Shown here: in pieces, positions 34,381 to 40,775 of the stretch
Layout: each line of letters opens with the position of its first letter
How positions within the stretch are numbered: position 1 is the first letter of the stretch
From: UBA10133 sp964348455
Lineage (GTDB): Bacteria; Patescibacteriota; Microgenomatia; UBA1400; MFAQ01
Length of the DNA stretch: 40,775 bases
NCBI GenBank assembly: GCA_964348455.1
Contig: CAYGCQ010000009.1
Span: 1-40,775, forward strand
Direction of reading: 5' to 3'
Notes under the pieces: generated by a model
What the model was told of the DNA's origin: nothing
Seen by the model: only the letters and a program-made list of their open reading frames with translations
Database searches by the model: none
Made by a program: the position numbers and the translations under genes

Positions 34381-35097
34381 ATGCGTAAGATCTCCATTAT
34401 TATGCCGGTGTATAACGAAGAAAAATTTGTCCTGAAAGCTATCAAGAGAGTTGTTATGGCAAAGGTGGGAAGCTTAAGTAAAGAAATCATTGTGATTGAT
34501 GATGGGAGTAGGGATGGTACGAAGAAAAAACTCGAAAAATCAAAAATTCAAAAACTAAAAAGAAAAGGCTCCACTATTAAAGTTATTAGTTTTAAGAAAA
34601 ATCAAGGAAAAGGAGCAGCTATACGACGAGGATTAAGAGAGGTGACGGGAGATGTCGTACTAATTCACGACGCAGATCTGGAGTACGATCCGAAAGAAAT
34701 GACAATTTTACTCAGACCAATTCTAGATGGGGACGCTGACGTAGTCTATGGATCTAGATTTATGGGGGACAGACCACATCGAGTTCTTAATTTTTGGCAT
34801 ATGGTGGGAAACAAATCTCTAACACTAGTATCCAATATGTGCACTAATTTAAATTTGACTGACATGGAAACGGGTTACAAAATGTTTACCTATAAAGTAG
34901 CCAAGAAAATTAAACTTCAGGAAAACCGCTTCGGAATGGAGCCAGAGTTTACAGCAAAGATAGCCAAGATGGGATGCCGAGTATACGAAGTTGGTATTAG
35001 CTATCATGGGCGAAACTACGACCAAGGAAAGAAAATTGGCTGGAAAGATGGTTTTCAGGCCTTATGGTGCATTCTCAAATACAATCTATTTAGCTGA
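34381..35097 (+). CDS. GT2 polyprenyl-phosphate sugar synthase (DPM1-like)
   Basis: 238 residues, GT-A: ISIIMPVYNEEKFV, VIDDGSRDGT, NQGKGAAIRRGL, HDADLEYDP (DxD), YGSRFMG and DMETGYKMF. This is the dolichyl-phosphate mannose synthase pattern without C-terminal membrane helices. It would load a sugar on undecaprenyl phosphate, feeding the GT39/GT-C enzymes in the same locus. It is on plus, and its end overlaps the flippase gene end by 8 bases. Confidence 0.92.
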   Translation: MRKISIIMPVYNEEKFVLKAIKRVVMAKVGSLSKEIIVIDDGSRDGTKKKLEKSKIQKLKRKGSTIKVISFKKNQGKGAAIRRGLREVTGDVVLIHDADLEYDPKEMTILLRPILDGDADVVYGSRFMGDRPHRVLNFWHMVGNKSLTLVSNMCTNLNLTDMETGYKMFTYKVAKKIKLQENRFGMEPEFTAKIAKMGCRVYEVGISYHGRNYDQGKKIGWKDGFQALWCILKYNLFS

Positions 35098-36340
35098 TGT
35101 GGTTTTTGATTAGTGTATTAAGCTTGAGAGAAGAAACCAATAGGACAAAAATATTTGTTACCCCCAAAGCAACTACCGGAGCGTAATAACCTAGAGATGG
35201 GATTAAGACTATTTCCAATATGACAAGAATAGTAACTTGAATGGCCGATACGGATGCATAGAACTTTGGCTGATTGTAGGTATAAAGAAGTGGTGGGGTG
35301 GTGAGGACTGAGAAAATAAAGGGGATCATGGCCAAAGTGAGATACCGGAAAACAGAGATGGCATCCAGATACTTTTCTCCGTAGGCAAATCTTACGATTG
35401 GTTCGGCAAGTGCTGCACAAAGCAGCATCAAGAGTAGAATTCCTGAAGTTAGGAGTACCAATTTTTTTAGATAGGCTTTTACTTGGTGGCCGGTAGTGAA
35501 GGAAGAAAATCGAGAGTTTACGACTGAACCAAGACCGGAAACAATAAGCATGAAGAGAAGGGAGACTCTGGCAGCAGCAGCATAAATGCCGGCCTGGAAA
35601 CTTCCGGCCATAAGATTTAACAAAATAACATCAATCTTAGAAATTAGAACATTAAAGATTCTGGATACTGCAATCCATTTGGCAAACTTGATAATGTCGA
35701 GAAATATTTTGTGGCTGAAATCAAACTCGATTTTAAATAGTTCTTTTCCAAAGGTGATTAGAAGGGCAAAAAAAGTGGAGATAAAATTGGCTGTCAGAGC
35801 TGAGCCAATGCTCAACTGGTTTACTCTAAAAAGGAAAAAGACAATACATATCTTTACTCCGGAATCGATAATTTGACTAAGTGAGTAGTTCCAAAACTTC
35901 TTCTCGGCCGTAAAAATTCCTTGCGCATAGCCGATCAGAAGATAGTTGACAGTGATTCCACCAGCAAGAAGCAGATCTGTTTGGGAAGCCCCGGGTATGA
36001 AAAAACGAAGAAAGAGAGCAAAAAGAGTAATAAATATAAAGGCGGCAATGGTAACACCGAACTGCATCCAAAAACCGGTAGCAACTAAAATGTATCGATC
36101 TAATTTTTGTTTTGGAATCAGATAGATAATGGCCGGGGAGATTCCCAAGTCCCCCAAACTATAAATAATTGTGGCCAGAGCAGTGATGGCGGAGTAGATA
36201 CCAAAATTAATGGGGCCAATCGCCCGAGCCAGTATGATGGTATAGATTAGGCCGATGACGGCAGTAAAGCCAAGGCCAATAAAAATGACAATGGAGTCCT
36301 TAAGTGTCTGAGTTTTTAGAAGGCCAATTATTTTCTTCAC
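35090..36340 (-). CDS. wzx: Wzx-like polysaccharide flippase (MOP superfamily)
   Basis: 416 residues with about 12-14 helices. The N-terminal part GLGFTAVIGLIYTIILARAIGPINFGIYSAI is the usual Wzx/RfbX entry segment, and the fold repeats near the middle. It would move lipid-linked glycan units to the outer face. GTG start at 36340; the promoter region is shared with the divergent gene at 36377, and a partial copy of this 5' end lies at 37205-37264. Confidence 0.88.
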   Translation of the reverse strand: MKKIIGLLKTQTLKDSIVIFIGLGFTAVIGLIYTIILARAIGPINFGIYSAITALATIIYSLGDLGISPAIIYLIPKQKLDRYILVATGFWMQFGVTIAAFIFITLFALFLRFFIPGASQTDLLLAGGITVNYLLIGYAQGIFTAEKKFWNYSLSQIIDSGVKICIVFFLFRVNQLSIGSALTANFISTFFALLITFGKELFKIEFDFSHKIFLDIIKFAKWIAVSRIFNVLISKIDVILLNLMAGSFQAGIYAAAARVSLLFMLIVSGLGSVVNSRFSSFTTGHQVKAYLKKLVLLTSGILLLMLLCAALAEPIVRFAYGEKYLDAISVFRYLTLAMIPFIFSVLTTPPLLYTYNQPKFYASVSAIQVTILVILEIVLIPSLGYYAPVVALGVTNIFVLLVSSLKLNTLIKNHIS

Positions 36341-36383
36341 TTCTCTATCTTACAATCTCGATGTAGGATATATCTAATGGAAA
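36306..36383. repeat. 78-bp direct repeat, copy 1 (functional divergent start region)
   Basis: Copy 1 spans the first 11 codons of the flippase gene, the divergent promoter region and the start of the gene at 36377. Bases 36323-36383 (61 bp) are identical to 37247-37307; the outer part has a few mismatches. Period 924 bp. Confidence 0.92.
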
Positions 36384-37243
36384 TATTTGAGTCTGACACT
36401 TTGCCTGTTCCCGAAGCAACTTCTGAAAAAGAATACACCTACCCTAGGGAATATTTTGATATTCAAGTTAGTTTTGCAAAAAAAATGCTAGAGCTGAGCG
36501 AAGCTGATAATTTGCCTAGTGCACTGTTGAAATTCACTTCTTTGTACCGCCGAATTACCGATGTTAAATACGATCCGGAGAAACAAGACGAAAGATGGAC
36601 AACGATAATGGAGAACCCTGATTTGGACAAAAAAACTACTGAGGTGCTGTGGAATGCCTACACGAGCAATAAGAATCATGAATATAGTCAAAAAGAATTT
36701 TCTGATGATGAACACCACTTTGGAAGTTACATTTATAAGGATGCGATTGACAAGGAAACAGGAAAACAAAAAATTGAGCTTCATTTTAATATTAGAAACA
36801 GAGGGAGGGGAAAAAGTGATTTTTCTAGGGAGCATACCAATGAGAGGATTGAAGATTTAAAAAGACTTTTTAGTTATGTCAAGAATCGCATGGACAATGA
36901 CACTGCTTTTAGGCCTGAATTTGTGACACTAGGGTCCTGGATGAATAACTTAGCTGGTGTAGAGGATACCCTGCCTCCAACTTTTGTTGAGTCAGGAAGA
37001 ATACTAACACCTCCCAATTTGAGTTTTAACGGTGATTCGCTTTGGGGCCAGTTTTTAACAATCTCCGGAAAAATTAATCAGGGTCGTCAAAAAGATTTTG
37101 CGGAAGCTGTTTCCAAATCAAAAAACCTAAGTGAATTACTGGACTCGTTTCCAATTAAAGTTGTTCTTTTCCAAGCACCAATCAATGTGTTTTTTAAGTT
37201 TTTCCTAGCTGATGAGGAAACTCTTGATAGTCAGAGTTCTTAG
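36377..37243 (+). CDS. Conserved hypothetical soluble protein
   Basis: 288 residues, no signal or membrane helix. It has a helical N-terminal half (YPREYFDIQVSFAKKMLELS), a strand HFNIRNRG, then GSWMNNL, LSFNGDSLWGQFL and PIKVVLFQAPINVFFKFF. I recall a widespread uncharacterised family with the same order (RIHFANR, GSWLYN, LWGQF), so it is likely a real conserved gene and not locus-specific. AGGA lies 8 bases before the ATG. Its last codons read into a copy of the flippase 5' end, so its C-terminus was probably rebuilt by the duplication. Confidence 0.75.
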   Translation: MEIFESDTLPVPEATSEKEYTYPREYFDIQVSFAKKMLELSEADNLPSALLKFTSLYRRITDVKYDPEKQDERWTTIMENPDLDKKTTEVLWNAYTSNKNHEYSQKEFSDDEHHFGSYIYKDAIDKETGKQKIELHFNIRNRGRGKSDFSREHTNERIEDLKRLFSYVKNRMDNDTAFRPEFVTLGSWMNNLAGVEDTLPPTFVESGRILTPPNLSFNGDSLWGQFLTISGKINQGRQKDFAEAVSKSKNLSELLDSFPIKVVLFQAPINVFFKFFLADEETLDSQSS

Positions 37244-37264
37244 GAAGCCAATTATTTTCTTCAC
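37205..37264 (-). pseudogene. Remnant of a flippase 5' end
   Basis: On minus, a GTG at 37264 opens KKIIGFLRTLTIKSFLIS and then a stop at 37205. The flippase starts KKIIGLLKTQTLKDSIV, so this is a decayed duplicate of its first 18 or so codons, cut off by unrelated sequence. It overlaps the 3' end of the gene at 36377. Confidence 0.7.
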
Positions 37265-37307
37265 TTCTCTATCTTACAATCTCGATGTAGGATATATCTA
37301 ATGGAAA
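37230..37307. repeat. 78-bp direct repeat, copy 2
   Basis: It carries the same promoter and ribosome-site region as copy 1 and now serves the gene starting at 37301. Both downstream genes therefore share an identical start region, including AGGATATATCTAATGGAAA. Confidence 0.92.
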
Positions 37308-37972
37308 ATAATGAGATAAATGTCCAACAGGAAATAGAGGGTGTAAAAAAAGATATTGAAAAACTGTCATCTACTGATGGTTGGGGAAAATTGTCCGACA
37401 AACAAAAACAATACATACAAGATTCATTGTATGTGAGCAAGCGAGCATACAGAGAGGTTGGTACTACTAATCCGAGATACGGCTTCAGATTATCTGATGA
37501 ATTAGCGATTCTTAAAGAAAAGGAAGGCAAGGTACCCACTCTCCACAGTAAATATACAGAAAGCCAAAATAGAATATCTGACTGGTATTGCCATTACTCA
37601 GTTTTTGTATTGGAGAATGACGGAAAAACTCCCAACCAACCAATAAAAAAAGTGGACAACGATTTTACTAATGAAGAGTTTAAAAAGTATTCAACATTGG
37701 CAGACTTGGAAACTAAAATTGCCGGAATGGAATATCCTTGTGTCGTTCAAATAAGCGAGAGAGATGATAACTCAGATTTTGACGTAGATGAAATGATCCA
37801 CTCTTTTGTGGTATTTGGTAAAGCTCCTGAAGGATATCTTGTATGGGAAAAATCAGATCTTGGTCAAACTTATAAGATTAAAACTCTCGAAGAGCTGTAC
37901 AAAGATGTATACGAGGGAGAAAAAGAAGATTACTTTTATTGGGGTGTAAGAAAGCTAAGGAAGTTAACCTAA
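37301..37972 (+). CDS. Hypothetical protein, possible papain-like fold
   Basis: 223 residues, soluble and acidic, no signal peptide. The N-terminal 100 residues are helical (EIEGVKKDIEKLS). The second half has YPCVVQISER, then HSFVVFGKAPEGYLVWEKSD. A His followed by hydrophobic strands and Trp-Glu/Asp resembles the His/Asp half of papain-like or C39-like cysteine peptidases; a Cys partner could be WYCHYS near residue 94. That reading is weak. It is not similar to the gene upstream despite the shared start region. It ends convergent with rmd with no gap. Confidence 0.65.
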   Translation: MENNEINVQQEIEGVKKDIEKLSSTDGWGKLSDKQKQYIQDSLYVSKRAYREVGTTNPRYGFRLSDELAILKEKEGKVPTLHSKYTESQNRISDWYCHYSVFVLENDGKTPNQPIKKVDNDFTNEEFKKYSTLADLETKIAGMEYPCVVQISERDDNSDFDVDEMIHSFVVFGKAPEGYLVWEKSDLGQTYKIKTLEELYKDVYEGEKEDYFYWGVRKLRKLT

Positions 37973-38908
37973 CTAGTTGTTATTTCTATACCAATTTAAT
38001 AGATCTAACAGAGTCTGCTCTATAGGAATTTCCGGTTTCCAGCCGGTGGCCCGTGTAATTTTGTCATGACTGGCGGAGATGTCTCCGATGTCGGCAGGCC
38101 TGGCGCTGTTTGGATCTATCCGATGTTCTATCTTGACGAGTGACTGACTAAGCAAGTTGTCGACGATGAATGAGAGCGGAATACTTTTGTCTGCACAGAT
38201 AATATATCTTTCGCCAGTTTTCCCCAGCTCTGTCAGAAGCCTGTAAGCTCTGACCACATCCCGAACATCCGAAAAATTTCTTTTGTGAGCAATATTTCCG
38301 GTGATGAGAACCGGTTCCTTCAAGCCTTTTTCTATCTCTACTATCTGAGATGCTATATCCGGAGCTATAAAGCCTAGCGCTTGCCCCGGGCCGGTGTGAT
38401 TAAAGGGAATGGCCGACACGATGTCCAAATTATATTTCTCGATATATTCTTGAGCAAGTTTCCATGCCAACATTTTCGATTCGCCATACGGATTTACCGG
38501 CCTGAGCGGTGTTTCTTCGGTGACGGAAATTCCGGACTCTATCACACCGAATTCTTCCGAAGAACCAATAATTAAGATTCTAGGGCGATATCCGGGAATG
38601 GATCTGACGGCTTCAAATACGTTTCTAGTACCTTCGACATTAATTTTTTGAGCAAGCTGAGGATTTTTTATGGCATCACCTGGCTTGACAAGTGCAGCTA
38701 GGTGAACAATGGCCGCAGGTCGGCGATCAAACACAAGCCGATTAATCCTCTCCTTGACGGTGATGTCACATTGAAATATGTTTTCTTCTTCGCCCGCAAC
38801 TTCGGACAATGAGGTCCCTGAGACATCATAACCACTACTTCTTAGTTCTTGTTTAAGCTTGGTACCGGCAAAACCTTCACTACCGGTAATAAAGACCTCT
38901 TTTGACAT
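37973..38908 (-). CDS. rmd: GDP-6-deoxy-D-mannose reductase
   Basis: Reduces GDP-4-keto-6-deoxy-D-mannose to GDP-D-rhamnose. Extended SDR, 311 residues: ITGSEGFAGTKL (7-18), GSSEEFG, YGESK with Tyr141 and Lys145, and FNHTGPGQALGFIAPDIASQI, which is typical of Rmd rather than of GDP-fucose synthase. It lies three bases after gmd, which makes its substrate. Confidence 0.88.
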   Translation of the reverse strand: MSKEVFITGSEGFAGTKLKQELRSSGYDVSGTSLSEVAGEEENIFQCDITVKERINRLVFDRRPAAIVHLAALVKPGDAIKNPQLAQKINVEGTRNVFEAVRSIPGYRPRILIIGSSEEFGVIESGISVTEETPLRPVNPYGESKMLAWKLAQEYIEKYNLDIVSAIPFNHTGPGQALGFIAPDIASQIVEIEKGLKEPVLITGNIAHKRNFSDVRDVVRAYRLLTELGKTGERYIICADKSIPLSFIVDNLLSQSLVKIEHRIDPNSARPADIGDISASHDKITRATGWKPEIPIEQTLLDLLNWYRNNN

Positions 38909-38911
38909 TAT

Positions 38912-39940
38912 TTATTTTACATTATGAGATTTGAGCCACTCGATATCCGAGTCGACCATGATCTCCATCAGTTCTTTCATGAATACTTTTGGCTCCCAGC
39001 CTAGTTCTTTCTTGGCCAGAGAGTAGTCCCCTTTCATATCGGTGATTTCGGTAGGACGAAGAAGTCTGGAGTTAGAAATTACATGATCTTCCCAGCTCAT
39101 ACCCACATGATCAAAGGCAGCTTTGCAAGCATCCTTGATGGAGTAGTTGGTATCCGTTCCGATGACGTAATCTTTTGGTGTATCTTGCTGGAGCATGAGC
39201 CACATAGCTTCTACATAGTCTTTTGAATAGCCCCAATCGCGCATGGCGTTCAGGTCTCCCAAATGAATCTTGCCGGCTGCATCAACCATGGGCTCACCAA
39301 GTTCGTTGACAGGAGGATTTTTTATCCCCAGCTTGATACAAGCAACTCCCATGGAAATTTTGCGAGTTACGAAGTGCAAAGAGCGGCGCGGAGACTCGTG
39401 ATTGAAAAGGATGCCGGCACAGACGAACATGCCGTAGGACTCGCGGTAGCAGTTCACCATCATGTGAGCATAAGCCTTAGCTATTCCATATGGATTGTTT
39501 GCGAAGATGGGAGTAGACTCATTAGCTCTTTCAACTCCCTGAACTCCACCGAGAATTTCTCTCGAAGTGGCTTGATAGATTTTTGCCTTGGGAGCAAAGT
39601 GACGAACCGCTTCGAAGACTCTGACAGGTCCAAGTGCAGTAACTTCGCCAGTATAGAAAGGATGAGACCAAGCGTCTCCGGGGACAGACTGGGAAGCAAT
39701 GTTGTAAACCTCATCAGGCTGATATTCTTTCATGACCCGATTAAGAGACTCCTGATCTATTAGATCAGCAGCAACTAAGGTTATCTTCCCCTTAAGGTGC
39801 TCTATGTTTTCGTGAACCATCGAAGTAGTTCTACGAATAGTGCCGACTACTTTGTAGCCCTTCTCAAGCAGAAGCTCTGCAAGATATGAACCATCCTGGG
39901 AACTAACGCCAACAATTACTGCTGTTTTTTGTTCTGCCAT
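38912..39940 (-). CDS. gmd: GDP-mannose 4,6-dehydratase
   Basis: Converts GDP-mannose to GDP-4-keto-6-deoxy-mannose. Extended SDR, 342 residues: GVSSQDGSYLAELLL (11-25, the second Gly of GxTGQDG is Ser), NIASQS, YGIAKAYAHMM with Tyr151 and Lys155, and NHESPRRSLHFVTRKI. The segment ATSREILGG (124-132) stands where most Gmd have TSEMFG; the Thr is kept and the Glu is shifted, so this is a divergent member. First gene of the gmd-rmd pair. Confidence 0.9.
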   Translation of the reverse strand: MAEQKTAVIVGVSSQDGSYLAELLLEKGYKVVGTIRRTTSMVHENIEHLKGKITLVAADLIDQESLNRVMKEYQPDEVYNIASQSVPGDAWSHPFYTGEVTALGPVRVFEAVRHFAPKAKIYQATSREILGGVQGVERANESTPIFANNPYGIAKAYAHMMVNCYRESYGMFVCAGILFNHESPRRSLHFVTRKISMGVACIKLGIKNPPVNELGEPMVDAAGKIHLGDLNAMRDWGYSKDYVEAMWLMLQQDTPKDYVIGTDTNYSIKDACKAAFDHVGMSWEDHVISNSRLLRPTEITDMKGDYSLAKKELGWEPKVFMKELMEIMVDSDIEWLKSHNVK

Positions 39941-39999
39941 AGTTCTTAGATTTTACATCACTTAAGAACGGGTCATTAGTGAATCTTAAACCTCCCGAT

Positions 40000-40263
40000 T
40001 TATATAGATTTAATTCTTCCGTCATTGAATCGTTTGATCAACGAAGCTATCAGAGTCTGGTACGGAATTCCTAGTTCAGTAGCCCTTGTTTTGAATCTAG
40101 CTAGTTCAAAAGAGTTCATTCTAATGCTTATACTTTTATCTTTTAGTGTATTGCGGGCCGCTTTAACTAATTTTGTTTTTTCCTTATTTAAATTTGAAAC
40201 ACTCACGAATTCACCCTTTTTATAAGCCTCTAATATATCTTTTTCGTATTTTGACAATTTCAT
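40000..40263 (-). CDS. Ribbon-helix-helix antitoxin (BrnA/CopG-like)
   Basis: 87 residues. N-terminal helix (SKYEKDILEAYKKGEF) is followed by a C-terminal ribbon-helix-helix of SISIRMNSFELARFKTRA and GIPYQTLIASLIKRF, the BrnA-type DNA-binding fold. It should neutralise the toxin encoded just upstream, whose stop it overlaps by four bases, and repress the pair. Toxin-first order is usual for BrnT/BrnA. Confidence 0.82.
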   Translation of the reverse strand: MKLSKYEKDILEAYKKGEFVSVSNLNKEKTKLVKAARNTLKDKSISIRMNSFELARFKTRATELGIPYQTLIASLIKRFNDGRIKSI

Positions 40264-40553
40264 TGTATTTTTTTGATTAATAGTTTTGTGTATTTTCTAG
40301 ATGGAATAATTGTTTTTAAAAATATTTTTTCTGCATCCTCTACATAAAGTACAAGATATATGTATGATTCTATGTTTATGATAAATATTTTTTGATGGCC
40401 GTATTTATTAAGATTTGGGTGTTTAATAATTTTAATAATATTTTCATTGCTAATATAGGTTACAACCGTTTCAAACGATATCAACCTATTTTTGACAAGT
40501 TGGTTATTTTTTGCCTTACTCCACTCGATCCTCTTTCTCTTGTATATTATCAT
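40260..40553 (-). CDS. BrnT-like ribonuclease toxin
   Basis: BrnT-type toxins are small RNases that stop translation. From ATG 40553 the product is 97 residues: IEWSKAKNNQLVKNRLISFE matches the BrnT opening (F-W-x-x-x-KA-x-x-N-x-x-K-x-x-x-SFE), and the end KTIIPSRKYTKLL matches its catalytic-side ISARxA-like tail. The frame also runs on upstream to 40640. A TTGACA (40573-40568) and TAATAT (40549-40544), 18 bases apart, would start the RNA inside this ATG, so either that promoter or this start is wrong. Both genes are clearly AT-rich, which suggests transfer. Confidence 0.75.
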   Translation of the reverse strand: MIIYKRKRIEWSKAKNNQLVKNRLISFETVVTYISNENIIKIIKHPNLNKYGHQKIFIINIESYIYLVLYVEDAEKIFLKTIIPSRKYTKLLIKKIQ

Positions 40554-40775
40554 TCTTGTATATACCTTGTCAATACATAATAATTGGAGTTTTGTCGGTT
40601 TTTTTTCGGGTATACAATTCAATATAAACCCAAATAACACCCGAAGTCAAGAGGTTTTATTTAACCTAAGATTTTAAATTGTGTTTAGCTGGATGTAATG
40701 CAGGTCATTAGCAAATATTAGTTAATGTTAGTAGATGTGGGACAGTAGGTGATATTTATTGAGATAAGATAAATA

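Noticed and set aside
40641..40775. Search for a gene or attachment site in the right-hand tail
   Set aside because: Stops occur in every frame, and no tRNA-like fold, inverted ends or repeat of an inner sequence was seen.

Overview
The window reads as a piece of a Candidate Phyla Radiation (Patescibacteria) chromosome with moderate-to-low GC. The grounds are a compact division and cell-wall cluster without the mur ligase genes, short versions of familiar proteins (for example a 179-residue RecO), a DUF4012 protein, many overlapping or abutting genes, few strong Shine-Dalgarno sites, and a long run of glycosyltransferase genes. TGA acts as a stop (e.g. the ATGA overlap of ftsW and murG), so code 11 applies rather than the Gly-recoded code of Gracilibacteria. 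I cannot fix the class; Microgenomates or Katanobacteria-like is a guess. Almost all genes lie on the minus strand.

Left edge (1-3300), AT-rich accessory DNA: a partial secreted protein with 21 cysteines, a membrane-anchored protein of unknown role, and two proteins sharing an unrecognised domain (core GKPIG-IGW-YEG-DPN). Each of these two paralogues is preceded by a near-identical small RNA-like unit: promoter, a 69-nt conserved block, a variable part, and a rho-independent terminator. This paired RNA/protein arrangement is the best candidate here for something undescribed.

Division and cell-wall operon (13573-3349, minus): mraZ, rsmH, a ftsL-like gene, ftsI, dgkA, mraY, ftsW, murG, ftsQ, ftsA and ftsZ, apparently one transcript from a TTGACA/TATACT promoter overlapping a MraZ-type tandem operator. 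The dgkA gene (undecaprenol or diacylglycerol kinase) sits inside the cluster next to mraY.

Linker (13700-18340): a self-contained small lipoprotein gene on plus, a second lipoprotein gene, recO, a DUF4012 membrane protein and an initiating sugar-phosphate transferase.

Surface polysaccharide locus (17685-39940): mannose-1-phosphate guanylyltransferase, GDP-mannose dehydratase and GDP-6-deoxy-mannose reductase could supply GDP-mannose and GDP-D-rhamnose. Five GT4 and three GT2 enzymes, an acetyltransferase, three GT-C membrane enzymes, a Wzy/O-antigen-ligase-like protein and a Wzx-like flippase could assemble, decorate and export the glycan. Intergenic gaps carry palindromic repeats built around ATTCCCG/CGGGAAT. 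A 78-bp direct repeat flanks an uncharacterised gene and has left a remnant of the flippase start behind.

Right edge (40000-40775): an AT-rich BrnT/BrnA-like toxin-antitoxin pair, then about 220 bases in which I see no gene. No tRNA, rRNA, transposase or CRISPR array was seen.
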